Assembly (NCBI GenBank): GCA_963837445.1 | Contig: CAWINK010000002.1 | Span: 434,001 to 498,000, forward strand | DNA length: 64,000 nt | DNA from: JACVRW01 sp963837445 | GTDB taxonomy: Bacteria; Actinomycetota; Thermoleophilia; Solirubrobacterales; Thermoleophilaceae | Direction: 5' to 3' | Part shown: one piece after another, positions 51,610 through 60,437 of the stretch | How the letters are laid out: every line of letters begins with the position of its first letter | Numbering within the stretch: the first letter of the stretch is position 1 | Made by a program: the position numbers and the translations under genes | The notes under the pieces: generated by a model | The model's input: only the letters and a program-made list of their open reading frames with translations | Database searches by the model: none | Told to the model about the DNA's origin: nothing

Positions 51610-52607
51610 GGCGCCCGGCGCAGCTCAGGACGCTCGCCGTGGCGGGCGCCGCACTGGCACTCGCCGGCGGTTTCGCGGTCGCGCCCGCCCCGCAGGAGCC
51701 GTTCCGCGTGGAGGGCAACCGGATCGTGGCACCGGACGGCGAGCGCTTCGTGATCAGGGGCGTGGTCTCGCCGTACGGCGCCTTCGCGGGCGGCGATGCT
51801 GCGGGCCTCGGGCGCGTGAACGAGCGCCGGGCGGAGGCCGACTTCGGGCGCATCGCGGAACTCGGTGCGAACACGGTGAAGATCTACGTGCATCCGCCGC
51901 AGGCGCGCTCGCGGTCCGCGCGTGACCGTCTCGACTCCGTGGTTCATGCGGCTCGCTCGCAGGGACTGCTCGTGATCCTCACCGGCTTCTTCGCAACCCG
52001 CCAGCAGACGCTGCCCTGGGTGCGCGCGATGGCGGAGGCCTACGCGGACGACCCGTGGATCTGGCTGCTCCCGATGAACGAACCCGGCTGCACCGTGCGG
52101 CGACCCTCGGCCGCCGCCTGCGGCGACTGGAAGGGCTGGCAGCGCGACCAGCGCGCCTACCTGCGTGCCATCCGCGCGGCGGGCATGAGCAGCCCCGTGA
52201 TGGTGAACACGCCGGGCTACTCATGGGACCTGTCCGGCGTCAGGCAGCACCCGCTCGGCGACGACCAGGTGGTGCTCGGCGCGCACCGGTACGCGAACGC
52301 AAACACCAGGCTTGGTCCGAAGCAGCGGCAGGAGATCGACGCCGCCTGGGCGGGCCTTGCCAGGCGCCGTGCCGTGGTGCTCGACGAGCTGGGCAACTGG
52401 AACGGAGCCCAGTTCGCGAACTCCGCGGCGTGGACCCGAGACATGGTGCGCTTCGCGCGCAGCTGGGTCGCGAAGCGCGACGGCTCCGGGGTCGTGGGGT
52501 TCGCCTGGCGCTGGTCGGACGCCAACACCATGACCCTGCCCGGAGGCCGGCTCACGGCCTGGGGGCGCGTGTTCGTGCGGGGCTACCTCGGGAGGACCGA
52601 TGGCTGA
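51606..52607 (+). CDS. Secreted GH5-like glycoside hydrolase (cellulase fold)
   Basis: 333 residues from GTG 51606, overlapping the previous stop codon. N-terminal signal (LAVAGAALALAGGFAVAPAPQ). Barrel features: RFVIRGVVSPYGAF, ELGANTVKIYVHP, and the acid/base Glu in WLLPMNEPG; the nucleophile Glu is probably in VVLDELGNWNG. A clan A enzyme acting on beta-glycans. Its place within the EPS operon suggests trimming or release of the polymer rather than feeding (inference). Confidence 0.83.
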   Translation: MRRPAQLRTLAVAGAALALAGGFAVAPAPQEPFRVEGNRIVAPDGERFVIRGVVSPYGAFAGGDAAGLGRVNERRAEADFGRIAELGANTVKIYVHPPQARSRSARDRLDSVVHAARSQGLLVILTGFFATRQQTLPWVRAMAEAYADDPWIWLLPMNEPGCTVRRPSAAACGDWKGWQRDQRAYLRAIRAAGMSSPVMVNTPGYSWDLSGVRQHPLGDDQVVLGAHRYANANTRLGPKQRQEIDAAWAGLARRRAVVLDELGNWNGAQFANSAAWTRDMVRFARSWVAKRDGSGVVGFAWRWSDANTMTLPGGRLTAWGRVFVRGYLGRTDG

Positions 52608-53553
52608 GCGGCTGCCCACCGTCTCCGTGGTGGTTCCCACCCACAACCGCCGCGATCTGCTGCCCGCCACGCTGGAGCCGCTCCTCGACGATGCGGCCAC
52701 CAGCGAGCTGGTCGTGGTCGTGGACGGGTCGTCCGACGGCTCGTTCGAGTGGGTGCGGGAGCGCGCGGCGCACGAACCTCGCCTGCGCGCGCTGCGCACA
52801 CCCGGCCTGGGGCCGGCCGTCGCGCGCGGGGCCGGGGTGCGGGCGTCGTCGGGCGCCGTCGTGCTGCTGGTGGACGACGACGTGGTGGCGGAGCGCGGGC
52901 TGGTGTCGGGCCACGCCCGGCGGCACGCTTCCGAGGATGGCCTGATCGTTGCCGGCTACATGCCGCCGCGCGTGCCCCCCGCCGGGCACGCCGAGGACTT
53001 CGCCGTGCGCCTCTACGCGCGCGAGTACGAGCAGGCCTGTTGCGACTACGAGCGCGATCCCGATGCAGTGCTGCGCGGGCTGTGGGGAGGCAACGTGTCG
53101 CTGCGCCGCAGCGACTTCGTGCGCGTGCAGGAGCGGGGCGACGACGCGCCGGTGCGCTACCACGAGGACCGGGACTTCGGGCTGCGCTGCCGCCGGGCCG
53201 GGCTCAGAGCCACTTTCGACCGCTCTCTGCGCGCCGTTCACATGCACCGCCGGGACCTCCAGGGGTTCGCGCGCGACGCCCGCGCTCAGGGCTTCGGGCT
53301 GCGCGTGGTCCACCACCGGCACGCCGACATCCTCGGGCCGCTGCCCGACGACGCGTTCGAGCGCGGTCTCGCCCGGCCCCTCACGGGGTTGGTGCGCGCC
53401 GCCCGGCGCCCCCGCGCGGGGCACGCGCTCGCACTGGCGATTTCCGCCCTCACCTGGAGCGCCGGCCGGGTCCGCGCGTGGCGGCTCGAGGAGCGCGCCG
53501 CGCGGCTACTGCGCCGAGTCGAGCAGCGGCGCGGAGCGAGCGGGACGGCATGA
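52600..53553 (+). CDS. Family 2 glycosyltransferase
   Basis: 317 residues from ATG 52600. GT-A fold: VSVVVPTHNRRDLLPATLEPLLD, LVVVVDGSSDGSFEW, and the DxD-like VVLLVDDDVVAERGL with the metal-binding Asp triplet. GGNVSLRRSDFVRV and YHEDRDFGLRCRRAG are the acceptor-side pattern of this family. An inverting transferase adding a residue to the repeat unit; donor unknown. Followed by the flippase (ATGA). Confidence 0.88.
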   Translation: MAERLPTVSVVVPTHNRRDLLPATLEPLLDDAATSELVVVVDGSSDGSFEWVRERAAHEPRLRALRTPGLGPAVARGAGVRASSGAVVLLVDDDVVAERGLVSGHARRHASEDGLIVAGYMPPRVPPAGHAEDFAVRLYAREYEQACCDYERDPDAVLRGLWGGNVSLRRSDFVRVQERGDDAPVRYHEDRDFGLRCRRAGLRATFDRSLRAVHMHRRDLQGFARDARAQGFGLRVVHHRHADILGPLPDDAFERGLARPLTGLVRAARRPRAGHALALAISALTWSAGRVRAWRLEERAARLLRRVEQRRGASGTA

Positions 53554-55367
53554 GCCTGCGCGAGCGACTGCTGCAGGGCGGCGCCTATCTCGCTGCCCGC
53601 GAGGTGGCCGGGATCGGCGTGCGCCTCGGCGGCGTGCTTCTGCTCACGCGGCTGCTCGGCCCCGCCGAGTTCGGCGTATACGCCGGCCCGGCCGCCATCG
53701 TCACGTTCCTCGGCTTCGTCGCCCAGTGGGGGGCTGAGGTGTTCCTCATCCGCCAGGAGGAAGAGCCGGCCGACGCCGTCTATGACAGCGTCTTCTCGTA
53801 CCTGCTGCTCAGCTCCGCCGCCGTGGTGGGCGCGGCGCTGGCCGTCTCGTTTGTCGTCGAGGCCGTTGCGGGACCGTCGCCGTTCCTCGGCCCGTTCCGT
53901 CTCCTGCTGCTCGCCGTTCCGCTCAACGTGCTGTGGGCGCCCGCTCAGGCGCGGCTCGAGCGCTCGCTGCACTTTCGCTCCCTGGCCGTGCTCGAGCTCG
54001 GCGGTGACGTTGTGCTGTACGGCACCGCGGTTGGCCTGGTGGCCCTTGCCGGCCTCGGCGCCGAGGGCGCGGCGGCCGGCTACATCGGGTGGCAGGGCTT
54101 CCTGCTCGTGGCGAGCTACTCGATGGCGCGCTTCGCGCCCCGGCTCTGCTTCGATCGCGAGCTGCTGCGGGAGGTGTATCGCTTCGGCGCGACCTACTCG
54201 GTCAGCTCCTGGATGGAGCGAGGCCGAGAGCTCGTGAACCCGCTGGTGGTGGGCCCCGCGCTCGGACCGGCGGCCGTGGGCTACGTGGCGCTGGCGATGC
54301 GCCTGGGGGAGACGCTCGCCTTCGTGATGCGGGCGAGCTGGCGGATCGCGATCGTGGCGCTCGGCCGGCTCCAGTCGAACCGCGAGCGGCTGCGGCGCGC
54401 ATTCGAGGAGGGAATGGCCCTCCAGCTGCTCGCCGCCGGCGCGGTGCTCACGGGCTTCGCGCTGGTCGCGGACGCGGGGATACCGCTCGTCTTCGGCGAG
54501 GAGTGGCGACCCGTGCTGGACGTGTTCCCGCTGGTGGCGGCCAGCTACCTCCTGATGGCCACCTTCTCGCTGCACGGAGCGCTCCTCTACGTGCTCCAGC
54601 GCAACTCGCGCATGGTCAGGATCAACGCGGCGCGGCTCGCGGTGCTCACGCTGAGCGCCGCGGTGCTGGTGCCGCTGCTCGGAATCGCCGGCTTCGGGCT
54701 TGCGCTGCTGCTGGGACAGCTCGGCTACGTGCTGCTCGACCGTGAGGTGCGGCGCGTCTTCGACTACCGCTTCCGGAGGGCCACGCCGTGGCTGATCACG
54801 TTCGCGCCTCCGCTGTTCACCCCGCTGGTGGGTTGGCCGGGGATGCTGCTTCTGCTGCTCCCGGGCGCCGGGGTGCTCGCCGCGTCCTACCCGCGCATGC
54901 AGCTACGCGGCTACGCCCGCACGGTCTGGAGCGGCCTCGCTCGGGCTCGCACCGCCGAACCGGGCGGGAAGCTCGCTCGCCCGCGCGATGCCGAGCAGGC
55001 GCAGCGCGAGCCGCTCCAGCGCCCGGTCCCCCGTCGCGGCGGCCGGCGGCCGGCGTATGAGCGACAGAAGCCAGAGCGGCGTGCTCCTGCCACGCAGGTC
55101 GATCGTCATCGTGTCCAGACCGGGCGACGCGCCGGCCGAGCCCGGCAGCAGCGCGACAACCGGCCGGCCGCGGTCGTCGAGCCGGCCGCCCCAGCGACGC
55201 AGGCGCAGGCGGTGGGCAAACAGAGCGGCCAGCAGCGGCAGGCGCAGCGGGCGCAGCATGAGACGCCGCACGGCGGCGGCCCGCGCCCGCCCGCCGGCGC
55301 TTCGCCGAAGCGCGTCCCACGCGGCGGCCGTCTCCCATCTCGCCGGCGCGTGCCGCGGCCACCATGA
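53550..55367 (+). CDS. Wzx-like polysaccharide flippase with 3' overlap of an antisense gene
   Basis: 605 residues as read. The first ~460 are a flippase with about 12 segments (RLLGPAEFGVYAGPAAIVTFLGF, AVPLNVLWAPAQARLER, RFGATYSVSSWMERGRELVNPLVVGPALGPAAVGYVALA, LVADAGIPLVFGEEWRPV, MRINAARLAVLTLSAAVLV-like end). The last ~135 residues are Arg/Gln/Pro-rich with no fold and lie on the opposite strand of the glycosyltransferase at 54903-56051. No in-frame stop occurs before 55367, so translation would run through. It flips lipid-linked units across the membrane. Confidence 0.85.
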   Translation: MSLRERLLQGGAYLAAREVAGIGVRLGGVLLLTRLLGPAEFGVYAGPAAIVTFLGFVAQWGAEVFLIRQEEEPADAVYDSVFSYLLLSSAAVVGAALAVSFVVEAVAGPSPFLGPFRLLLLAVPLNVLWAPAQARLERSLHFRSLAVLELGGDVVLYGTAVGLVALAGLGAEGAAAGYIGWQGFLLVASYSMARFAPRLCFDRELLREVYRFGATYSVSSWMERGRELVNPLVVGPALGPAAVGYVALAMRLGETLAFVMRASWRIAIVALGRLQSNRERLRRAFEEGMALQLLAAGAVLTGFALVADAGIPLVFGEEWRPVLDVFPLVAASYLLMATFSLHGALLYVLQRNSRMVRINAARLAVLTLSAAVLVPLLGIAGFGLALLLGQLGYVLLDREVRRVFDYRFRRATPWLITFAPPLFTPLVGWPGMLLLLLPGAGVLAASYPRMQLRGYARTVWSGLARARTAEPGGKLARPRDAEQAQREPLQRPVPRRGGRRPAYERQKPERRAPATQVDRHRVQTGRRAGRARQQRDNRPAAVVEPAAPATQAQAVGKQSGQQRQAQRAQHETPHGGGPRPPAGASPKRVPRGGRLPSRRRVPRPP

Positions 55368-56051
55368 ACGCCCCGCGTAGGCGAGCACCGCGCGGCGGTG
55401 CCCCTCCTCGGCGGCGCGGACGTCGCTCGTGGCCTGCGCGGCATGCAGGCGGTATACGACGCCGACCTCGGGCAGCAGCACAGCCGAGCCGCGCTCGAGC
55501 ATGCGGATCCACATGTCGAGGTCCTCGGCGTGTGCCAGCCGGGTGTCGAAGCCGCCGGCGGCCAGCAGCACGTCCCGTCGGGCAAGCACCGCGCTGAGCG
55601 GGATGATGTCGTCGTGGACCAGCTGGGCGGGGCTGTCTAGCACCCGCGCGCGGCGGCCGGGCACGCCCCAGAGGTGATGATCGCGCCCAGGACTTCGCAC
55701 CCACAGTCCCGCGGCCCCCACCAGCACGTGGCCCTGGCGCACGGCCCACAGGCGCTCGAGGTGCCGGGGCAGCCACTCGTCGTCGCTGTCGAGGAACGCG
55801 ATCCAGTCGTGCGCCGCCGCATCGATCCCGCTGTTGCGCGCCGCGGAGACGCCGCGGTTCTCGTCGTGGCGAACCACGCGCGCGCCGTGCGCCGCCGCCA
55901 CCTCGGCCGTGCGGTCGGAAGACCCGTCGTCCACCACAACCACCTCAGCCGGGGGCGCACTCTGGCGCGCGACGCTCGCCAGCGCCGCGGGCAGCTCCCG
56001 CTCGCGCTCCCACGCCGGGATCACGACCGTCACCGGCAGCGTCCAGCTCAT
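54903..56051 (-). CDS. Family 2 glycosyltransferase
   Basis: 382 residues from ATG 56051, overlapping the pyruvyltransferase stop (ATGA). GT-A signature: VTVVIPAWERERELPAALASVARQ, VVVVDDGSSDRTAEVA, RGVSAARNSGIDAAAHDWIAFLDSDDEWLPRHLERLW (the DxD), and later GGFDTRLAHAEDLDMWIRML. The C-terminal ~130 residues are basic and variable. The 3' end overlaps the convergent flippase gene by 465 bases, so the two transcripts are antisense there. Confidence 0.86.
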   Translation of the reverse strand: MSWTLPVTVVIPAWERERELPAALASVARQSAPPAEVVVVDDGSSDRTAEVAAAHGARVVRHDENRGVSAARNSGIDAAAHDWIAFLDSDDEWLPRHLERLWAVRQGHVLVGAAGLWVRSPGRDHHLWGVPGRRARVLDSPAQLVHDDIIPLSAVLARRDVLLAAGGFDTRLAHAEDLDMWIRMLERGSAVLLPEVGVVYRLHAAQATSDVRAAEEGHRRAVLAYAGRSWWPRHAPARWETAAAWDALRRSAGGRARAAAVRRLMLRPLRLPLLAALFAHRLRLRRWGGRLDDRGRPVVALLPGSAGASPGLDTMTIDLRGRSTPLWLLSLIRRPPAAATGDRALERLALRLLGIARASELPARFGGASPSEAAPDRAGVAA

Positions 56052-57229
56052 GCGGAGTCCACGGCCCGAAGCTCGTCCGCGAGAGCGAGGCGGCGCCCGT
56101 CGACCGCGCGAGTGAGCTCCTCGGCATGCGTGTCCCGCGCTTCGGCCAGCTCGAAGGTCAGCTCGTTCAGCAGCTCGGGCCGCAGCTCGTCGGTCCGCAC
56201 CGTGTAGCGCTCGCGGCCGATCGAGGCCTGGAAGTCGCGGCACTTGGGGTGGTACTCGACCATCACCCCCGGCACGCCGGCGGCGGCCGCCAGCACCACG
56301 GAGTGCAGCTTCATGCCCACGAAAACGTGGCAGCGGGCTATGCGCGCGAGCAGCGTCTGGACGTCGTCGAACTCGTGCACGATCGAGACCGGGCCCGAGA
56401 TCCGCTCCGCCGCGGCCCGCACGAGCGGAACGTCGGCGGCCCACATCGGGAACAGCTCCACATCGCCGCCCTCGTGAACCCAGCGGTTGCCCACCGCGGC
56501 GATCGAGTCGAGGAGGAGCGAGGGGTCGCCGCCCCATGTGTTCCGCGCGAGGCCGACGTTCAACCCCAGCACGGGCGCCGCCGCCGGGGCCACCGCCGCA
56601 GGAGCGCGCAGAAGCAGTGCGGGATCTCCAACCAGTCGCGCCTGCACGCCGAGCCGTTCGAGCAGCTCGAGCGAGCGGGGCCCGCGCACGCTCACGCGCT
56701 CGAGCCGCGCCAGCAGCGGCCGCCAGCGCTCGAGCTCGCGCTCGGCCTCGCCCGGCGGCCTGTCCGGGAAGTCGGGGTCGAGGACGCCGGTTCCCACGGC
56801 GAAGCCGCGCGACCCGGGCGCCGCGGCCAGCAGCCACTCCAGATGCTTGCGGAACGTCTCGTGGCCGATCAGCGTGCCGCCGCCGAGGAGCGAGGCGGAC
56901 ACGCGTCCGTGCAGCAGCCGCCGGGCTGCCGCGGCCCGCAGCAGCCGCTCGTGCGACACGTGCGCCAGCGAGCGGTGGGGGAGCGAGAGGCGGAAGGCGT
57001 CGAACAGCGCCTCGTCACCCGCGTTGCCGTAGCCCAGCCAGCCCACGTAGGCCAGCACGCCACGGCGCTGCCGCAGCGGCCTGAGGTATCTCAGCCGGTT
57101 GAGATGCTCGCGCGCCGAGTCGAGCCGGCCCGGGGTGGGGGGACTCCAGCTCGGGTCCGGCGCTCGGCGACCTTCGTGCGGGCGCCGGTCCGCGCGCGGG
57201 CGCGCCTGGGGTTGCGTCTGCGAGGCCAT
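56048..57229 (-). CDS. Polysaccharide pyruvyl transferase family protein
   Basis: 393 residues from GTG 57229 or ~336 from GTG 57058. The first ~57 residues are Arg/Pro-rich and overlap the end of the GH26-like gene, so the shorter form is attractive. The domain begins VLAYVGWLGYGNAGDEALF, has SASLLGGGTLIGHETF, GFAVGTGV, VSVRGPRSLELLERLGV, GDPALLL and a nucleotide-site-like VFVGMKLHSVVLAAAAGVPGVMVEYHPKC. It would add pyruvate ketals to surface polysaccharide from PEP. It starts on the opposite side of the EPS locus and faces the flippase. Confidence 0.82.
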   Translation of the reverse strand: MASQTQPQARPRADRRPHEGRRAPDPSWSPPTPGRLDSAREHLNRLRYLRPLRQRRGVLAYVGWLGYGNAGDEALFDAFRLSLPHRSLAHVSHERLLRAAAARRLLHGRVSASLLGGGTLIGHETFRKHLEWLLAAAPGSRGFAVGTGVLDPDFPDRPPGEAERELERWRPLLARLERVSVRGPRSLELLERLGVQARLVGDPALLLRAPAAVAPAAAPVLGLNVGLARNTWGGDPSLLLDSIAAVGNRWVHEGGDVELFPMWAADVPLVRAAAERISGPVSIVHEFDDVQTLLARIARCHVFVGMKLHSVVLAAAAGVPGVMVEYHPKCRDFQASIGRERYTVRTDELRPELLNELTFELAEARDTHAEELTRAVDGRRLALADELRAVDSA

Positions 57230-58227
57230 GTACTTGCCCTACCCAGCATGGCGGTGCTCCCCACACCGAACAGCCGCCTGAACTCCGCTGCCGCCTTCGG
57301 GAAGGTCCCGGTCATCAGGCGCATCTTGGCGCCCGGCATGTCAGTCTCGAAATAGGCGTGGTAGGCCACGTCGTTGGCGGCGATCCACTCGTACATCCGG
57401 GTCACGAAATAGGGGTCGTCACCGCCGCCGTGGCCGTCGGCTCGCAGTACGAGGGCCCACTCGGGAATGCTCACCCGCTTGAGGCGCGCCAGCGCGAAAT
57501 CCCGAAGCCAGCGCAGGCCGTAGGGCTGATCCACGAGCGTCCGCCAGCGCTTCACCGGGTCCTGGTACCCCGGGGACCAACCGTGGTCGTATACGTCGGC
57601 GCCGATGAAATCCACGTATGCATTGCCCGGGTAGACGGTGTCCGGGGCAACCGTGCCGCGGCCGAGGTTCAGCGTCCAGTCGAATTTGAACGCGGCGCCC
57701 GGCTGGCGGCGCATCGCGTTCACTATGCGCCGCCAGTAGGTGATGAACGCGCCTGGATTGACCGCCGCGTTCCAGCGATACCAGTTGCCGTTGAACTCCC
57801 AGCCGAGTCGGATCGTGACCCCGCCCTGTCCGCGCGAGATGAGCAGGCGTGCCAGGCGCTCGAAGTAGACGTCGTAGGCGCCGGTGGAACCCGTGGCAAG
57901 CGAGGTCCAGCTCGGGCTGTCCGGGAGCATCGGAACGGAGTAGACGATCCGGGAGCCATAGGGAGACGCCGCCCAGCTGTCCGCCCACCAATTCGGTGCG
58001 CCGATCTTGGCCCAGCTCTCGCGGGCCAGGAAGTCGACCACCCGGTACGCCGGCCGCCCGGTCCACGACTCCCAGCCCTGGATCCCGGCGGGGTACGCGG
58101 CGCCGCGGTAAACGCCAAGCGATCCGTCAGGAGTGGCGGCCGCGGCGGTGTCCGTCCCTCCCTGGAACAGGGCGGGCAGCAGAACGAGCAGAAGCAGCAG
58201 GAGGCGCCGAGGGCGGGGGCGGGGCAT
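57091..58227 (-). CDS. Secreted GH26-like beta-mannanase-type glycoside hydrolase
   Basis: 378 residues. Signal RRLLLLLLVLLPALFQGG. GH26 features: the acid/base Glu in TIRLGWEFNGNWYRW and the nucleophile in RVSIPEWALVL, with WTLNLGRGTVAPDTVYPG and YVDFIGADVYDHG before it. The enzyme domain ends near residue 325; the last ~50 residues are Arg-rich and overlap the pyruvyltransferase gene. The family cuts beta-mannan or mixed glucans; here the polymer of this locus is a natural target. Together with the GH5-like protein, two glycosidases flank the assembly genes. Confidence 0.83.
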   Translation of the reverse strand: MPRPRPRRLLLLLLVLLPALFQGGTDTAAAATPDGSLGVYRGAAYPAGIQGWESWTGRPAYRVVDFLARESWAKIGAPNWWADSWAASPYGSRIVYSVPMLPDSPSWTSLATGSTGAYDVYFERLARLLISRGQGGVTIRLGWEFNGNWYRWNAAVNPGAFITYWRRIVNAMRRQPGAAFKFDWTLNLGRGTVAPDTVYPGNAYVDFIGADVYDHGWSPGYQDPVKRWRTLVDQPYGLRWLRDFALARLKRVSIPEWALVLRADGHGGGDDPYFVTRMYEWIAANDVAYHAYFETDMPGAKMRLMTGTFPKAAAEFRRLFGVGSTAMLGRASTWPRRRNPRRARARTGARTKVAERRTRAGVPPPRAGSTRRASISTG

Positions 58228-58293
58228 GACCTGCCCCTGGCATCGGCAGAAGCTCGGAGAGCCGCGAGCAGCCAGGCGATGGCCTAGGCAGTT

Positions 58294-59283
58294 CTACGAG
58301 ACGGCGAGCAGGCCGCCGGGAGTGACCCCGAACTCGACCTCGGAGTACTCGCCGATGTAGTCGCCGTCCACCTGGACCGGGAAGGGGCGGTCGTCGATCG
58401 CCTCCACACGGGCGCCGGCGAGCTCCGGTAGCGACGCCACCTGGCGGTGGCGCATCACGGTTCGGGCGCTGCCCGACAGCAGCCGTGGGATCAGCGTGGG
58501 CAGCTCCAGGGCCGTGGCCCGCTTCAGCACGGCCACCGACAGCGAGCCGGTGTTCAATCCCGCCGGTTCGACCACCCGGATCGGCCGCTTGCGGAAGTAC
58601 GTGAACGGGTCCGAGTTCTGCACGATCACCGTCACGCCCTCCTCGGTGCGGCCGCCGGCCTCGATCCGCACGCGCGGCGGGTTCACGAGATAGCGGCTGG
58701 TGAAGATCGCAACGGCGGACGAGCTGTAGTACCAGGCTCCAAAGCGCGCCTTGCGGTACGGGTGGGCATCCACCCGCTCCACCACGGAGGCGTCGAGCCC
58801 AGCCCCCGCCGCGAACACGAAGTGGCGGTCGCCCGCCCGCCCGAGGTCCACCCGGCGTGGCTCGAAATCGTCGGCCATGCGCAACAGGTGCTCGGTCGCG
58901 TCGACCACGTCGTTCGGGATCCCGAGCGTGCGGGCCCAGACGTTGGTGGAGCCGCCGGGGAGCGCCGTGAGCGGCGTGCGCGAGCCCACGAGGCCATTGG
59001 CGGCCTCGTTCACGGTGCCGTCGCCCCCGAATGCCACCACCACGTCGTAGCCCTCGCTCGCGGCCTCGCGGCAGATCTGGGTGGCGTGGCCGCGCTCCTG
59101 CGTGTCGAGCGCCTCCACCGCGTAGCGCGAGCCGAGCGCGTAGACCACGAGGTTGCGCAGCCTGTCCGACACCGTGGTGGCGTACGGGTTCACGATCACG
59201 AGCATGCGTCGCTTGGGCGTGCGGTCGGGGAGCAGGCGCTCGGCGAGACCCTCCGCGCGCTCGAGGGCAGTGTCGGTGGCCAC
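58294..59283 (-). CDS. Diacylglycerol/lipid kinase family protein (YegS/DagK type)
   Basis: 329 residues. The nucleotide motif VVVAFGGDGTVNEAANGL is complete, preceded by MLVIVNPYATTVSD and followed by LTALPGGSTNVWARTLGIPND. The second domain has FAAGAGLDASVVERV. It phosphorylates a lipid such as diacylglycerol, recycling it after glycerol phosphate or sugar transfer. The GTG start at 59283 is 10 bases from a TAGTGT box and divergent from the zinc-ribbon gene. Confidence 0.88.
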   Translation of the reverse strand: MATDTALERAEGLAERLLPDRTPKRRMLVIVNPYATTVSDRLRNLVVYALGSRYAVEALDTQERGHATQICREAASEGYDVVVAFGGDGTVNEAANGLVGSRTPLTALPGGSTNVWARTLGIPNDVVDATEHLLRMADDFEPRRVDLGRAGDRHFVFAAGAGLDASVVERVDAHPYRKARFGAWYYSSSAVAIFTSRYLVNPPRVRIEAGGRTEEGVTVIVQNSDPFTYFRKRPIRVVEPAGLNTGSLSVAVLKRATALELPTLIPRLLSGSARTVMRHRQVASLPELAGARVEAIDDRPFPVQVDGDYIGEYSEVEFGVTPGGLLAVS

Positions 59284-59313
59284 GAAGTAATCAACACTAG
59301 CTCGGACCTGGGT

Positions 59314-59319
59314 TACTCT
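59314..59319 (+). promoter_or_regulatory. -10 box for the zinc-ribbon gene
   Basis: TACTCT, 8 bases before ATG 59328. Confidence 0.45.
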
Positions 59320-59327
59320 GGACCCAG

Positions 59328-59537
59328 ATGCCCCATTGGAACTGCGAGCGCTGCGGCGCTCGCCTCTACAGCGCGAGCAAGAGCCTCAGGCGCAACAGCT
59401 GCCCGGTATGTCAGGGCCAGCTGTCGCCCCAGGGCGACGTGAGCTCAGGCCGCTTCGAACACGCTCAGCCCGTCACGCTTGAGCTCCCGAACGCGTCCGT
59501 CGTTCAGGAGCAGGTCGACGTGGCCGAGGACCTCTGA
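59328..59537 (+). CDS. Small zinc-ribbon protein
   Basis: 69 residues. Cys6/Cys9 (CERC) and Cys25/Cys28 (CPVC) form a treble-clef-like ribbon, with a basic middle (SKSLRRNS) as in rubredoxin-type or ribosome-associated small proteins. The last ~30 residues run over the convergent MBL gene and may be a non-functional tail. Function unknown; its own -10 box supports expression. Confidence 0.6.
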   Translation: MPHWNCERCGARLYSASKSLRRNSCPVCQGQLSPQGDVSSGRFEHAQPVTLELPNASVVQEQVDVAEDL

Positions 59538-60437
59538 CAACGTCAGATAGGCCTGCGTCACAGCGATGTTGCCCCACAGCGCCTGCGCGATCTCGTAGGC
59601 GCTTCGCGGGCGCTCCTCGATCAGCCGGTGGATCTTGTCGGCGCGGCGACGGTGGAGGGCGAAGCGCTCGTCGATCAGCCCGCGGTGGTCCGTGACCGGG
59701 TCGCCGTGCCCGGGCAGCACGAGCTCAACGTCCATCTCGCGCGTCTCCCCCAGCGAGTCGAGGTAGGTCACCAGCGCCTGCGGGCGCTCGTTCGAGCCCT
59801 CGGGCGGCCGGGTGATCAGCGGGTTCGATGAGATGTGGCCGAGCAGGTGGTCCGCCGCGATCAGGATGCGCCGATCGCGGTCGTGGAAGACGGTGTCGGT
59901 GGGGCTGTGGCCGGGCCGGTGGTGCACGTGGAGGGTGCGGTCGCGAAAGCTCATCTGCTCGCCGTCGCGCAGCACGCGGGTCACCTCGGCGCGAGCCCCC
60001 CAGGCGCGGAAGGCACGCGACACCGAGCTCAGCGCGCTCACCACGTCCTCGGGGATCCCGTGGCGAAGCATCGTCTCACGGGCGAAGTCATCGTCCGCCT
60101 GCGCCTCCACCGAGAAGTTCTCCACGAACGGCACGGCCACGTCGATGGCGGCAACCTCGGCGCCCGAGTGCGCGGCCACGAGCGACACGAGCCCGAGGTG
60201 GTCGATGTGCTGGTGGGTGAGGATCACGAGCTCGAGCTCCTCGAGCTCGTGGCCCAGGCCGGCAATCCCGCGCTGGAGCTCGTCGAACGAGGTGCCCGAG
60301 TTCGGCCCCGCGTCCACGAGCGTGAGCGGCTCGTCCTCGATCAGGTAGACGTTCACCCGACCCACCGCGAACGGCGTGGGGATGGCGAGCCGATGGATGC
60401 CGGCGGCGGCGGCCGGGGCGTAGGGGTCGTCGCTCAC
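59445..60437 (-). CDS. Metallo-beta-lactamase-fold hydrolase
   Basis: 330 residues. The MBL metal site is complete: ILTHQHIDHLGLV (HxHxDH), HHRPGHSPTDTVF (His), AADHLLGH (Asp) and the final VLPGHGDPVTDH. The C-terminal winged-helix-like extension (YEIAQALWGN, TLSEVLGHVDLLLNDGRV) is the type found in MBL proteins that act on thioesters. Substrate unknown. Its GTG start overlaps the phosphomannomutase stop (GTGA), so the two are coupled. Confidence 0.87.
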   Translation of the reverse strand: MSDDPYAPAAAAGIHRLAIPTPFAVGRVNVYLIEDEPLTLVDAGPNSGTSFDELQRGIAGLGHELEELELVILTHQHIDHLGLVSLVAAHSGAEVAAIDVAVPFVENFSVEAQADDDFARETMLRHGIPEDVVSALSSVSRAFRAWGARAEVTRVLRDGEQMSFRDRTLHVHHRPGHSPTDTVFHDRDRRILIAADHLLGHISSNPLITRPPEGSNERPQALVTYLDSLGETREMDVELVLPGHGDPVTDHRGLIDERFALHRRRADKIHRLIEERPRSAYEIAQALWGNIAVTQAYLTLSEVLGHVDLLLNDGRVRELKRDGLSVFEAA

